NCBI GenBank assembly: GCA_951799405.1
Contig: OX637361.1
Coordinates: forward strand, 6,347,156-6,411,155
Direction: 5' to 3'
DNA: 64,000 nt
DNA from: Agapetus fuscipes
Lineage: Eukaryota; Arthropoda; Insecta; Trichoptera; Glossosomatidae
Below, piece after piece: positions 43,000 to 54,829 of this stretch (positions are counted from its first letter, which is position 1; every line of letters begins with the position of its first letter). The notes under the pieces were generated by a model that saw only the letters and a program-made list of their open reading frames with translations, searched no databases and was not told the DNA's origin. Position numbers and translations under genes: made by a program.

Positions 43000-45210
43000 A
43001 AGCCAATACACAACCCCTCAAAGAAGTAACTTAAAGTTTTAAAAAAGATTTAAATTTTTAATAGCTAAAGTTTCTTTCTTACTTGCCTACCTACTTATTG
43101 ATTTTATTATGGGCCTGTTATAATAAAAGATATCTTTTTGAAAACTTATCTTTTATCTCTTATGATGGAAGATAAGTTTTCAGTCATTTTTACTCTTGAT
43201 AAAAGTATTGCTTAAAATCAATACTTTTCATTAATAAATATGGCTTATATAGTGCAATTTTAGAATCGCATTGGTTGTTGCGCTGTTTACTTAATACGAG
43301 TAACTTAGATTTAATTAATTTATTTACGGCAAAAGCCTTTTACAAAAAAAAAATACATACTATTAAGGGAGTTTATACATAACTGCAAAAAAAATACAAT
43401 AAAATACAAGATAAAAAAATATGAAAAACAACAAAATACAAAAAAAAAAAATACATAAATGAAACATTACAGTTTTTGTATGAAAGTGTTCATTCTGCGT
43501 ATAAATAATATTTACTCGACGCTTCAAAAACGCTGCAAAAGCTTAAAAAACTTATTCATCATTCTAAAAGCTGGATCAAAGATTATTTTCACCTATGTAT
43601 CGACGTTTAGATTTTTATTTAATAGGAAGTATGTGATTCTCAATAACTACGTAACTCGCCTACCTACCGTAAAGTCAAGTCTATTGTGATAGGAGGTATC
43701 ACCAAAGCGCGGTGCTTTCATTCTTTGTATTAGGAAGGAATGGTTTTTCAGTTCTTTGACCACGCGCCCTTCTCAAAGCATTCTCTCCTTATTGTTGACT
43801 AAGTGGTTTATTTGTTCCCCCATACATTCTGCATATCTTATTGTTACCTTATTCTTCTACTCTTGTTACCGTATTCTTTTACCCTTGTTACCTTATTGTT
43901 ATCCTATTGTCACGTGATTATTGAAATTCTTTGTTAGGGAACAGATCAAAGGGAGAAAAGATTTAAGGTAACAAAAGATAGCGGATTCTTTGATATGGCC
44001 TTAAAAGACAGGTAGATGTGGAACAATAATTATGAGCGGTTTCTTTTTTCATTTACACGTGCTGAAACTTTAAAGATTTACAATGAAAGTTATTTAACAA
44101 TAAAATAATAGTTATACTACCTACAAGGAAAGATTATATTTTGCTATTTCTAAAATCCTTCCAATAATTGATTGCCTAAGTAAAAAGTACATGAGTTATA
44201 AAATAATTCAAAATATCAAGTATTTTTCAAGAATGAGAAAATAAATTCATATTTTTAGTTAAAGGCACCCAAATTAAAGTGAAAAAAAAAATAAGTACCA
44301 TTTTTTTCCACGCAACTAAAAATAGCGATTTTGTAAGAATTTATAATGATTGTTTTATAAACAAGCGATTTTGAATTTAAATGAAAAATACAACTTTAAT
44401 CAAATTTTTGAATGTAATTTAAAGTCATCTAAAGTACACATTAAATGAAGGTTTTTTAAAAATAAAAAACCTTACAGTGGTCAGCATTTATATCAGAACA
44501 AGGATATTAATTAATTTTAGTTACAACCTATAGCCAGTGATTTACACACCATGTAAACGGACCCATACGATGCGACCAAAAAACCAAACCCTCAACTCCA
44601 TGTTTAACCTCAACTAAGTAAGAAAGTCATTGAGTGTTCGAGATTTTTATGAAAAATTACAGAGGTGCTATCCTATTTTATTTACAAAATTTGTAGCACT
44701 CGATGACTTTGTTTTTTCGTAAAAAATACCTGAAAGCTCACACCGAGAACCACAAAATTAAAATGTAGGTACGTTTATACTTAAATACAGCGCTTATCAA
44801 AAAAAAAAGTGTGTAATCTAAAACGCACAATAGAGGTATTTTTATTTATTTTCGATACATTTTATGAAATGCTTGTTTTCAGTTGAATTTGAATGTTTTA
44901 TACTTGAGGTAAGCTCTGTACATTTTATGTGCACTCGATAATAAAGTAAGTACTTATTATATACGCACGTATGTGTTATTATTCGTAAAGTTTATTGCTT
45001 TTTACTTAATTACAAGATCACGTCGCTTTCGAGGGAGATTCTGGAAAGTCTTCTCAATTATTTTTGATGTGTTTTTTACTCACTTCTTCGCGTACAAGAG
45101 GATTTTTTCGGTTAGTGCGTAAGAGTATATAGTACTACCTACCGTATGAAATTGATATAACCACTTTTATAACGGAAATTATCGTCTTAATGTAATAAAT
45201 AAAACATCTT
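43000..45210. other. AT-rich spacer, no gene seen
   Basis: Contains a perfect 13-bp hairpin (43140-43152 with 43169-43181) and an imperfect TTGTTACC-type tandem at about 43845-43915. No gene or known repeat otherwise. Confidence 0.4.
43140..43181. repeat. Perfect 13-bp inverted repeat
   Basis: GAAAACTTATCTT, 16-base loop, AAGATAAGTTTTC. Possible small foldback element; no gene adjoins it. Confidence 0.6.
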
Positions 45211-45215
45211 GTTGA

Positions 45216-45486
45216 GTCCGGTCGATAGCTCAGTTTGCAGAATACTTGCATTCCATGCTGATAGCTAAGGTTTGATCACCACCAAGAGTGTCAGAAATAA
45301 TTTCTGCTTTCTGTGTTTATTTCAAACCCAAAATAAAAATACTGGCAAGGTATACTCAGCCATCACATGATGAGAACCAGCACTTTCGGAAGCTTGGAAG
45401 CCCTCACTTCAACTGAATTGGTTGGCGTAGGGTACCTACTGGTAAAAATAAATGGGTTCTACACGCCACATGCAACTTCTTTCGTT
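45216..45486 (+). repeat. SINE-B, diverged
   Basis: GTCCGGTCGATAGCTCAGTT head, TGCATTCCATGCTGATAGCT, GGCAAGGTATACTCAGCCAT and CACTTCAACTGAATTGGTTG. The tail is lost after CACATGCAAC. Confidence 0.75.
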
Positions 45487-45709
45487 AGAACGCGGTGCGA
45501 TTTTGCAGCTTCTGACAATGACTCGATATTTATTTTTACTTACGAAAAGAGAACCTTCCTGTCTTAATTGTCAATTGTCATTGCTTACTTTTTTAATATT
45601 CCTTAATCAGAAGTAAGTAAAACAACAGCATTAAGACCCTGTATTTTCAAAGTTAGCTTATGTGACTTTAACTGAAAAAAACTATCCACACGGTTGACAT
45701 AAGTACGCC

Positions 45710-45850
45710 TTTCTATAATCTATCTATAATCTAACCTGCGAAAATGTTAACGTTTAGGGCTCATATAAAATGCATGCCCACAGACAGGCACATGTAGGTT
45801 CGCGCCTACACATTCTGCATACAAATAAACAAAACCTCACATGAACATCT
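45710..45850 (-). mobile_element. LINE-A fragment
   Basis: TATCTATAATCTAACCTGCG, AATGCATGCCCACAGACAGG and TTCGCGCCTACACATTCTGC, close to the copy at 1.05 kb; breaks off after ATGAACAT. Confidence 0.6.
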
Positions 45851-45859
45851 TCTTACAAA

Positions 45860-46790
45860 CCTTGAACTATTTCATTCAGTAAAAAGTCACTTTGCTAAAA
45901 TTGAATATACCGGGCCTAAATTAAAAGTAAGCCATGTATTGTTTAACTGTAAGACCCATATTGATTCACCATCAACATTTTATAAATTGTATCACATTGA
46001 ATCGGGAAGAATAAAAATTAATTGCATACATCTGCGGTCATCTCATCGTCTTGATATCAGCCCAGCATCGTCAATGAGGAGACGCAGCCTTTACCTGCCA
46101 AATTTGGCCACAGCAGATGTAGCCAGTGTCCCGAGTGTCCAACCTTGCACGCAAACTCAACCAAAAAGTTCCGCCCAAAAACGCACGGTAACTTAAAAAC
46201 CTCCTCTAGTGAATGTTGAAGTTTTTGTGCAATTTTGGGGAAACGACCTGGTTGAGTTTGATCGATTAAGGGGACCCGCACCGTGGGAACGGACGCCGCA
46301 AGACAGGAAAACAAGGCAATCAATGTTTATCGTTTCGTATGGATAATTATCGACGTGCGAGGAAGTCACTTTTAACTACTTCGGGTATACTCGTATATTG
46401 ACGGCAAACTGCGTGCGCATCAGCCCGCTGGCCGCTTTAGTGAGCCGGATTCATTATGCGAGCACTTATGAGAAGATTTTCCTAGTTCAGGCACATGTAT
46501 TATTATTCTCTAATTTCCATATTAAGTTTAAATAACATTTATTTCAATATTTTACTTATCTTTGTTCAGAGACATGTAAAAATGTAATGTTAAGTATTTT
46601 TTGTGTATCATTAATATCATAAAGTTATACAGATATATTGTATAGAAGCTCTCCACGCCTGGGACATAGGTTTTCCTAGTTCAGGCACATGTATTATTTT
46701 CTTACTTAAGTTAAAAAGCTGCACCCTATGTTAATCTTCTGTAAAACCTTTTTATGATTAAATTATTATTATTATTACTCTGATGATGTC
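45860..46790. other. Spacer, no gene seen
   Basis: 46.05-46.33 kb is less AT-rich with open frames on both strands, but no motif is recognised. An isolated CGTGGGAA lies at 46282-46289. A duplicated TTTTCCTAGTTCAGGCACAT occurs at about 46478 and 46670. Confidence 0.35.
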
Positions 46791-46794
46791 GTCT

Positions 46795-47345
46795 CAGATG
46801 GATGTCGTGGTAGAGGAAGACCGAGAAAGGTATGGATGGACCAAATATCCGAAATTGCGAATGAATGGAATATCCAGAGTCATAATAAAAGAAGAGCTTG
46901 TATGAAGAAGGTTATGACTCTGGAGGAAATGAAAGAAGTATGTAAGGATAGAAAGAAATGGCGGTTGATCTGTGATGTTGGCGGCTGAGGTTTGTTAAAG
47001 TAAAATTGGTTTTATGATTTAGTTTTTATGTCCATGTATATATTGTGATTTATTGTTTTTAAAAAATGTAATTTGTCATGTATGTTCCTTGACTTATAGG
47101 TTGTTATGCGGCTGACCACCCATAATGTAAAAATTGGTTCACTTTGCCAATGTCACCTCTGTTTCAGGGAAGGACGGCAAGAGTTGCAAGGCTTATGTTC
47201 ATTTGAGATTGGGTTTTTATATTGTAGGTCCACATGCGGCATGTGTTAGCGCGAAATTATACATATCTGCTTGTGGGAATGCATTTAATATAAAACTTAA
47301 ATGATATATATCTTTGCAGCTTAGATTAGATTAGATTAGATTAGA
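46795..47345 (+). mobile_element. LINE-A: RT C-terminus, 3'UTR and tail
   Basis: GCRGRGRPRKVWMDQISEIA, SHNKRRACMKKVMTLEEMKE and KKWRLICDVGG-stop (about 46986), then a 3'UTR continuing into TTCCTTGACTTATAGGTTG and all of repeat A, ending TTAGATTAGATTAGATTAGA. This copy shows that repeat A is the 3'UTR of a LINE. Confidence 0.85.
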
Positions 47346-47738
47346 CTCTGAGGTGAAATAAGTTGATTATGGTTGTGACCACTTTGACAAATGTGGACCA
47401 AACGGTCACAGATAAAATGTTTATTTAAGAAAATAAAAATAGATATTACAGGCAATGCCTTATTATATGATCTTACTATATAGATATTATAGACAATGAC
47501 AAACTGGATCAGCTAAACGCCTATTTAAGCTGATTTTCAAAATCAACGAGGAGATCTCATTGAGTATAGCCATTGTCCTCCTTAGAATCATACTCTTTGG
47601 CAGGCAAGTTCTGTATCTTGGGAGTGACAATATCTATGCTCACACGGCCTACACTTTTCTTCAGATACATCTTTTAATTAGGTACATTATTTTTATGTCC
47701 TGTTTGCACATAATTAGTTTAATGTCTAATCGTCACCT

Positions 47739-47979
47739 TAGTGTTTGCTTGTCGTATCTCCAACAGAAGTAATTTCACATAAGCAATGCTTGCAAGTGTA
47801 CTGGACCAATGTGTCTTATGAAAACTGGAATTTGATTTAAAAAATATTTTAAACAACTCTCACATTATTACGTTTTTTTCGGTTTTTTTTGGCTCAAATT
47901 GCGAAGCAGTTGATTCTTGAGACAATTTCATTTACAGATCATGTTTGAATCAAATGGTGCATAAGCCAAACAAGCAATT
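47739..47979 (+). mobile_element. MITE-F copy 2
   Basis: TTAGTGTTTGCTTGTCGTAT at left, ATAAGCCAAACAAGCAATTT at right; core AATGTGTCTTATGAAAACTG. Confidence 0.7.
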
Positions 47980-47984
47980 TAGGG

Positions 47985-48605
47985 ACGAATAGTTATGCTC
48001 ACACGGTCTAAGCTTTTCTTCTTACATTTATTTTTTATTACATTATTTATATGTCACATTTGCACGTCATTTTTACATGTTTTTATTAGTTGATTGTGTA
48101 ACGTAGTCTATATATGAAGTATTACAATAATATTTTCTAAGATCCCATTAATTAAATTATCATTCTACCATCGTACACTCAGTCATTAGCAATCTACTTT
48201 GTATGTATAATTAAAAACAGTCAAGTCCTTGCATCGGCAGTAGATTTCCCTTCATGTGGGTTTTGTTTATTCCGAATGTGGGCTCATACGTCATATCCCA
48301 GCACTTCAATTATTCTACATTTTAACCAGAGAGCTGTCACTCTCGCACGGCTACCGAATTCTCCAGTTCGTCATCAGTGCGTCAGCATTGACTGACACTC
48401 TGTTATTACTGACGACGCGCTTCTTGGCATTTTTTTCTTCCTGGTTCCAGCAACAATGTATGGAAATTGGTATTTTGGGTCATCAAAAAAAAAAAACAAC
48501 AAAATCATTTTGTGAAAATGTATGTAAATTGTCAAATTGCATGTTTAATAAGTAGGCACTTTATAACGTTGCTCTGAAATAGTTAAATATTTAATTTTCA
48601 CCCAG
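47985..48605. other. Spacer, no gene seen
   Basis: AT-rich. The 99-codon frame at 48256-48555 shows no recognisable domain. Confidence 0.35.
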
Positions 48606-48611
48606 TTTTGG

Positions 48612-48862
48612 AATCGATATTCCTTGATTAATAGGTTTGTATGAGGCTGACCACTCATACTGTAAAAAATGGTTCACTTTGCTAATGTCACCCCTGTTCC
48701 AAGGAAAATCGGCAAAACATACATATACATAAGATAAGGAACATACACAATAAATTACATTATTAAAATCAAAACTAAAACATGATACAAAATTCCAATT
48801 TTAAAAACCCTAGTCCTAGCCGTCAACATTGGATATCAACCGCCATTTCTTTCTGTATTTAC
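48612..48862. mobile_element. LINE-A pieces in inverted arrangement
   Basis: 48612-48717 is repeat A in plus sense (TTCCTTGATTAATAGGTTTG to AATCGGCAAAA). 48730-48862 is LINE-A 3'UTR in minus sense ending at CAACCGCCATTTCTTTCTG. The two parts meet head-to-head; the tail is missing. Confidence 0.55.
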
Positions 48863-49645
48863 ATACTACTTTCGATATAGGTACACAATACAAAATAATA
48901 ATAAGTAGGAGTCTACGTACAGGATTACTGTGAATCCGCTGCTATATTTGTAGCGCTTATGTTAAATAGAACAACTTAGATAATAATAATTTATGAAACG
49001 ATATTTGATATGGGCGCACGCACGGCTCCATGCCCCCTGTCATCTCTCTCAAGAAATAAATCCCCATACAAAATATCACCAACCACTCGAGTACAAAACA
49101 ATACATAACAAACTCAACACAAAAAATGTATATAAACTTGAGTTTCACATCTGGTGAGCGTATTCGTTTGTGTATGCTTTTAGTGAAACGCAGTTAACAA
49201 AAAATCAGTCACTCATACATACGCGTGCAAGTTTAAGATTGTACATTATAATGGTTATGTGTGCGCGGACCGAAATAACATCTGCCTGTATTTCCCACGG
49301 TAACCCTTGCAAGGAGTCCACCGTCATAATATTATATTGGTTTTGTGAACACGTAGTAAACATCGACTGGTAGAGTAGCGTCTCTACTCCACACATGTCT
49401 TATGTACGACTCGCCAGATTATAATATCGACGGCTAAAAGGCAGTAAGCGACATTTTGGTCAAAAATGAGTCATCCTACTTGAGATTTTCCGCTCTTTCT
49501 AATGCGCTAACTGCCATAGCTCTACGATGAGTTTTGTGTTGTTTATGCCCAAGGAAAAAAGTTTTGGTGTAACCGACAAGATTTTGGCCTTTTTTTGAGA
49601 CATTTTGGTCAAAAATGAGTTACCTATGATTTTTTTTTTTTTTTA

Positions 49646-49896
49646 AATAGATTTGTGAAGAGGAATGCAATTCACCAATCTATTCTACCTGGCCAGAAAA
49701 AGGTATTAATATCATCAATTAATAATTATTGTGTATTTTAATGAATTATTAATTAATAATTACCCAATAACATCTGTTGAACCAGGGTCAAAGTTATGGT
49801 CAAATGACCAAAGCGGGGATCGAACCAACGTAATTCTATTCCAAACACGCTAGAAAGATCAGCACACTTGGACCCCTCGGCCATAACACCGACGTC
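49646..49896 (-). repeat. SINE-E copy in unit 1
   Basis: The minus-strand head GTTATGGCCGAGGGGTCC looks like a Leu/Ser tRNA A-box region, and GTTGGTTCGATCCCCGCTTT like a B box. The body is AT-rich. Not a functional tRNA: no acceptor-stem pairing seen. Confidence 0.7.
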
Positions 49897-50094
49897 TGAA
49901 TACTATTCTACTTGAAATTTTCCGCTCTTTCTAATGCGCTAACTCCCATAGCTCTACGATAATTTTTGTGTTGTTTATGCCCAAGCAAACAAATGCGTTT
50001 TCGAAGTGTGGTTTTGGTGTAACCGACAAGATTTTGGCCTTTTTTGCGACATTTTGGTCAAAAATGAGTTACCTATGATTTTTTTGTTTTTTTA

Positions 50095-50346
50095 AATAGA
50101 TTTGTGAAGAGGAATGCAATTCACCAATCTATTCTACCTGGCCAGAAACAGGTATTAATATCATCAATTAATAATTATTGTGTATTTTAATGAATTATTA
50201 ATTAATAATTACCCAATAACATCTGTTGAACGAGGGTCAAAGTTATGGTCAAATGACCAAAGCGGGGATCGAACCAACGTAATTCTATTCCAAACACGCT
50301 AGAAAGATCAGCACACTTGGACCCCTCGGCCATAACACCGACGTCT
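50095..50346 (-). repeat. SINE-E copy in unit 2
   Basis: Near-identical to 49646-49896, as expected from the tandem duplication rather than a second insertion. Confidence 0.7.
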
Positions 50347-50969
50347 GAATGCTATCCTACTTGAAATTTTCCGCTCTTTCTAATGCGCTAACTCCCATAG
50401 CTCTACGATGATTTTTGTGTTGTTTATGCCCAAGCAAACAACTGCGTTTTCAAAGTATGGTTTTTGGTGTAACCGACAAGATTTTGGCCTTTTTTGTCCT
50501 AAAGGCGCTTGTGGCATACACAAATCGTACAACATCGTAAAATCACATTAATAGGAATGCCAACTATTTTTTTTTTAATTTTAGAGCTGTTTTGATTTTA
50601 ACGATATGATAAAAAAAAGGTATGCCATTTTTCTGCAATCTCAAACTTAAAACTGCTCTCCTGAACAATTTTGTTTATGTCGCTTATGCCCTGCTGCCTT
50701 TTAATCGTCGATATAGTGTAGGCCGTAATATGTTTTATCTTGCTTCGAGAGGGTGACGTGTAATCAGTATGGACTTGATTATCTTTCAATACAATGTATG
50801 GATGTTTTTAAAAAATATATTTTCTAGTGAGAAATAGTTACGGAAATGAATTTCCTGTGAAAATATAATATGATATGATTCTTAATGAACCGCGTGTCGA
50901 GAATCTAGTTTTTTGTTTGAGAGAAGAACACAGAATGTCATAATTTATGTTCGCATTTTTTTCTAATAA

Positions 50970-51375
50970 GGTTGGTATGAGGCTGACCCCCGTGCTGTAA
51001 AAATTGGTTCACTTTTGCCAATGCCATCCCGGTTTCACGGAAAGGTGGTAGGACTGTAACTGTAACTCTGTCGCCATTCCGCTAGGGGTGGCCAGCGCCT
51101 CTGCAGAGTTGCCTCCATTTTTTCCTATCCTGACATAACTCTTTCAATTCCTTCATATCCATCACCTTTTTTCATGCATTTTCTTCTTCTACGCTCACTT
51201 TGTATATCCCATTCTTTCACAATCTCCTCAATCTGATCACTCCATACTTTTCTCGGTCGTCCCATCCCTGCAAAGTGTATTGTTCATGCGAAGTTTTGAA
51301 CCTTCATGTGCCTGTCTGTGGACATGCATTTAATATGAGCCTTAAATGTTAACATATCTTTGCAACTTATAAACC
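50970..51375 (+). mobile_element. LINE-A 3' end split by RTE-1 fragment
   Basis: GGTTGGTATGAGGCTGACCC to about GAAAGGTGGTAG at left; CATGTGCCTGTCTGTGGACA to ATATCTTTGCAACTTATA at right. Confidence 0.7.
51056..51268 (-). mobile_element. RTE-1, severely 5'-truncated copy
   Basis: The minus strand reads GRPRKVWSDQIEEIVKEWDI and MKKVMDMKELKE to CRGAGHP-like, followed by GCGACAGAGTTACAGTTACA. Strand opposite to the LINE-A copy it interrupts. Confidence 0.8.
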
Positions 51376-51744
51376 GAATTAATTTACCGAATTTATCAGA
51401 ATTATTTTACCGAATTATGTACCGAATTATTTTTACCGATTATAGATTATATACCGATAGAAAAATCTTGTATCTAAAAGTATGTTATCTATGTTACAGA
51501 TCATAGTTTTTTAACATTCATATTTGTTTTATTAACATTTAAGTTTCATATTCTAACGGTGTTATTTACACACAGCAAATCCATGGTTCAACTGCAATCT
51601 AACGTGAATTTTCCATACCAAAAAACGATGATTCATGGATCAAATTTGTTGTGAAAACCTCTGTTAGAGTCTTGTTTGAGCAATTAAAAAGTTAAAGAAA
51701 TAAAAGTTTATTTTCTAACTTATAAATTAATGTAATATAATTAG

Positions 51745-51820
51745 TGTTTTCCATAGTGACGACAAAGATTGTAGCAGAAAACAGCGCTCGCCAAATACAT
51801 CCTCCCAATTCTCATATAAA
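51745..51820 (+). repeat. SINE-C tail fragment
   Basis: TTTCCATAGTGACGACAAAG and AAAACAGCGCTCGCCAAATA match the end of SINE-C. Confidence 0.5.
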
Positions 51821-52464
51821 GAAATTAAATGATAATAATTGTTTTCAATGAATCTGAAAATGAATTGGCAATAATGCAAAATTATTCACAGCATGTATTT
51901 TAACATTCCGCAAGCAGGAGGCGCAATATTCCCAAATTGGTAATTTAAAATTTGCAATTGCAAGTTGAAAATACCGCCGCATAAAAATGTGCTTTTTAGC
52001 AAAACCTGAAACCTCAACGGGTTGCCGAAACCCGTGCAAAAACTAACGTTCTCTCCTCGTCGTCCGGTCTTCAAAGAATCTCCTGAATATTCATCGAGGA
52101 TACAATGCATTTAGTGGGTGAAGATATTTTATATTAACTTTACTCAATGTATATAAAATTACTTACTGAAATTCTCACCCAATACTTAAAACACAAAAAA
52201 TGTATTATAACTAAAACACTGACCAGAGGTGCTGTTGTATTTTTGGTACATTTTTCTTTTTAGGCGATGGTTGAGTATTGACGCAATATTTTGTACTAAA
52301 AGTAAAGGGATGCCCGCTAAGGGTAATAAATATCTAAGTACAAAACTTTACGTTGAAAAAATAAACTGCGACTCCTGTGAGCGTTTTACTTTCCACACAT
52401 TTTTGGTAAAACGCTATGATAGTGTAAATAAAAAGGGTATGGTCCAAATGACATAACGTCCCTT

Positions 52465-52698
52465 CAGTGCTTATTTTGCTTATCTACCACTTGACTTAAA
52501 TATGACCTTTAAATGAAATTGTCTTAAGAATCACATTCTACACAATTTTGTGCTAAAAAAGGTAAAACACAATAATGTGAGAGTTGTTTTTAATATTCAA
52601 AATCAATTTCCAGTTTACATGAGACACATAGGTCCAGGACACATAAACACATTGCTCATGTGAAATTACCTTGTTAGAGGTAAGACAAACAAGCGCTA
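52465..52698 (-). mobile_element. MITE-F copy 3
   Basis: Reverse orientation: CAGTGCTTATTTTGCTTATC at left, AGACAAACAAGCGCTAAG at right; ATGAGACACATAGGTCCAGG in the core. Confidence 0.7.
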
Positions 52699-52989
52699 AG
52701 GTGACGATAATACATTATTAATGACACACACTCGGTTTTATTGAATTGGTGCGGTACAGGATTTATATGGCAGTTGAATGCCAACAAACAAACTTGAGAC
52801 AAGGCTTCTGTAAACGTATGGCGAATCTGAAAACTAAAAACTGAATGAATTGAAACAGGAATGTGATGGAATTCGAAAAGATAAAACTTCTTGAGAGGAA
52901 TTGAATTGAAAATTAGACTAGAAATAAATACGAAAAAATAGCCTGACTGGATTTTGCTTAAAAATTGACGTTTTGATAGTAATTATCGA

Positions 52990-53036
52990 GTTTGCAGAGG
53001 GCTCTTGAGGCACAGTGATTCACGCAACAGCAGCAC
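52990..53036 (+). repeat. SINE-C / LINE-R type tail fragment
   Basis: GAGTTTGCAGAGGGCTCTTG then GTGATTCACGCAACAGCAGC: only the shared tail. Confidence 0.5.
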
Positions 53037-53135
53037 ATCAATATATACTGATAGCAAACAATGATACGAATAAAAAAAACTTGTTGTTCTTGTTGAAATA
53101 ATAACAAACTTAAACATTGTCAATACAAAAAAAAA

Positions 53136-53458
53136 ACGCAACTAAGCTACACATATAGTGTAACTTCTTGCCGCGTTATCCCCGAAGGGGTCGCATGTGG
53201 CGAGTTGAATCTATTTATTTTTACAGGTAAGGGGGCCGGCCTTACGCCAACCAATTCAGTTGAAGTGGAGGTTTCCCAGCTCCCGAGAGTGCTGGTACTC
53301 ATTTCTTGTGAAGGCTGAGTAAACCTTGCCGGTACTTTATTTTGGGGTTTGAAATAAACACCGAAACGGGAAATCATTTCTGACACCGTCGGAGGGATTC
53401 GAACCCGAGCTTTCGGCATGGAATGCAAGCACTCTACCACCTGAGCTATCGACCGGAC
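53136..53458 (-). repeat. SINE-B, full length
   Basis: Reference copy. On the minus strand: GTCCGGTCGATAGCTCAGGT, GGTAGAGTGCTTGCATTCCA, CGGGTTCGAATCCCTCCGAC, then CAAGGTTTACTCAGCC, GGAAACCTCCACTTC, GGCCGGCCCCCTTACC, and the tail GTAGCTTAGTTGCG followed by a T run. Confidence 0.9.
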
Positions 53459-53459
53459 A

Positions 53460-54205
53460 CAAACAGTTAATAAAATCTAAATGATAATGTAATTTCAATA
53501 AATTAAAAATATTGCATCCTCTTTGACATGTAGGTATTTGATTAAATGTTTTGCAATATTTCACCCCACGAAAACAGTAACTTAGTAAGCACGTATCCAT
53601 TTACACTTTCCGCTGTCTTCAAGTTTTCACTGACAGCAGCCACGTCAGCTGTGGTCAGCATGGTGCAAACTTCCTGAAAGACAATACTCCTGGATGATGG
53701 AAGACGATCTGGTGAAGGTCTGTAGTCTGTACCCCAACGTTCCCAAGTACAAGTCTATAACTTCATTTTGCACCCAACTGTGTTCATAAAAAAAATACAA
53801 GGCAATTAAAGCAGCGCCTTCAGTTTTCATACATGATTTTGTACACGCAAAGCTTGAGTTTATTCGTTAAGTTTTTAACTTGGAAAACTGCTGTGATTTT
53901 GGTTCAAGAATGGCGTGCGGTTGGGAGTACACCGATGCGAACGAGTAAAGTTAACAGAATCCTGAATGCTCGTTGAACTGGAATTCTGGTAATTTTATCA
54001 TTGACAAAATTTGGGTAAATAAAAAACGGTATTGAGTAACTAAAGCTTTACTTTGGTTTGCGTTTAAAAGAATATGCAAAGGATAATCTACATGGATTTT
54101 TGTGTAAGAATCTAGTTGGAACATTGACATAATCGTAGCGTCGGTCGTAGCATTTTTGCAGTACTAAATTACATACATATTTGTGAGTAGTTTTATAGTC
54201 TGTTC
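53460..54205. other. Spacer, no gene seen
   Basis: AT-rich to mixed composition. Short open frames only; nothing recognised. Confidence 0.35.
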
Positions 54206-54211
54206 TTTATA

Positions 54212-54472
54212 ATATCTAATCTAATCTAATCTTATCTAAGTTGCAAAGATATGTTACATTGGAGATTCACATTATATGCATTCTCACAAGCTGACACGTA
54301 CAAATTCGCGTTTGCACATGCCGCATGTGAACCTACAACATAAAAACCAAATCTCAAATGGAACCCTGCAACTCTTACCGTCCTTCCCTTAAACAGGCGT
54401 GACATTGGCAAAGTGAACCGTTTTTACAGCATGGGTGGTCAACCGCATACCAACCTATAAGTCAAGGAACAA
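54212..54472 (-). mobile_element. LINE-A 3' end, near full length
   Basis: TATCTAATCTAATCTAATCT tail at left, through GTGACATTGGCAAAGTGAAC to ATAAGTCAAGGAAC. Confidence 0.75.
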
Positions 54473-54639
54473 AAATAATAGTCTAAGAATTTATTGCCCA
54501 AGATATTTTACATTTTACAATAATTATCTGACTGTTTAATCTTACTGAAAATAACAAGTATTGAGTAGATTTCCATTAAAACACATTGAAAGGTGTGTTA
54601 ATGATTTTTATACCTAAGCGTCAAAAAACTTATTTACAA

Positions 54640-54815
54640 AGTATGTACACATATACATGCATGCTCACAAGCAAACACGTGAAAGTGCGCGCTTACATAT
54701 GCTGCATATGTAGGTGCCAAACTTCAAAAGCACATAAACCCTGCTGCGTATGTTGACATTCCCTAAAACAGGAGTGGCATTTTTTTTTCAGTGTGGGTGG
54801 TCAGTTTCATGCGGC
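54640..54815 (-). mobile_element. LINE-A fragment, decayed
   Basis: CATGCATGCTCACAAGCAAA, GCGCGCTTACATATGCTGCA and ACAGGAGTGGCAT in repeat-A order. Confidence 0.5.
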
Positions 54816-54829
54816 AATAAAATAAATCA

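Larger units (their letters stand above)
49426..50712. mobile_element. Composite: MITE-D with SINE-E, internally tandem-duplicated
   Basis: MITE-D ends are present at both sides (ATCGACGGCTAAAAGGCAGT and CTGCCTTTTAATCGTCGAT). Inside, a 450-bp unit carrying SINE-E plus MITE-D sequence is repeated: GTTTTGGTGTAACCGACAAG starts at 49561 and 50011, and recurs at about 50461. The two units are nearly identical. Confidence 0.85.

Noticed and set aside
48256..48555. 99-codon ORF
   Set aside because: No recognisable domain, no splice or promoter context, AT-rich tail with poly(A) run.
49800..49896. Possible Leu/Ser tRNA gene
   Set aside because: It is the head of SINE-E, present again 450 bp on and near 33.1 kb; not a complete cloverleaf.
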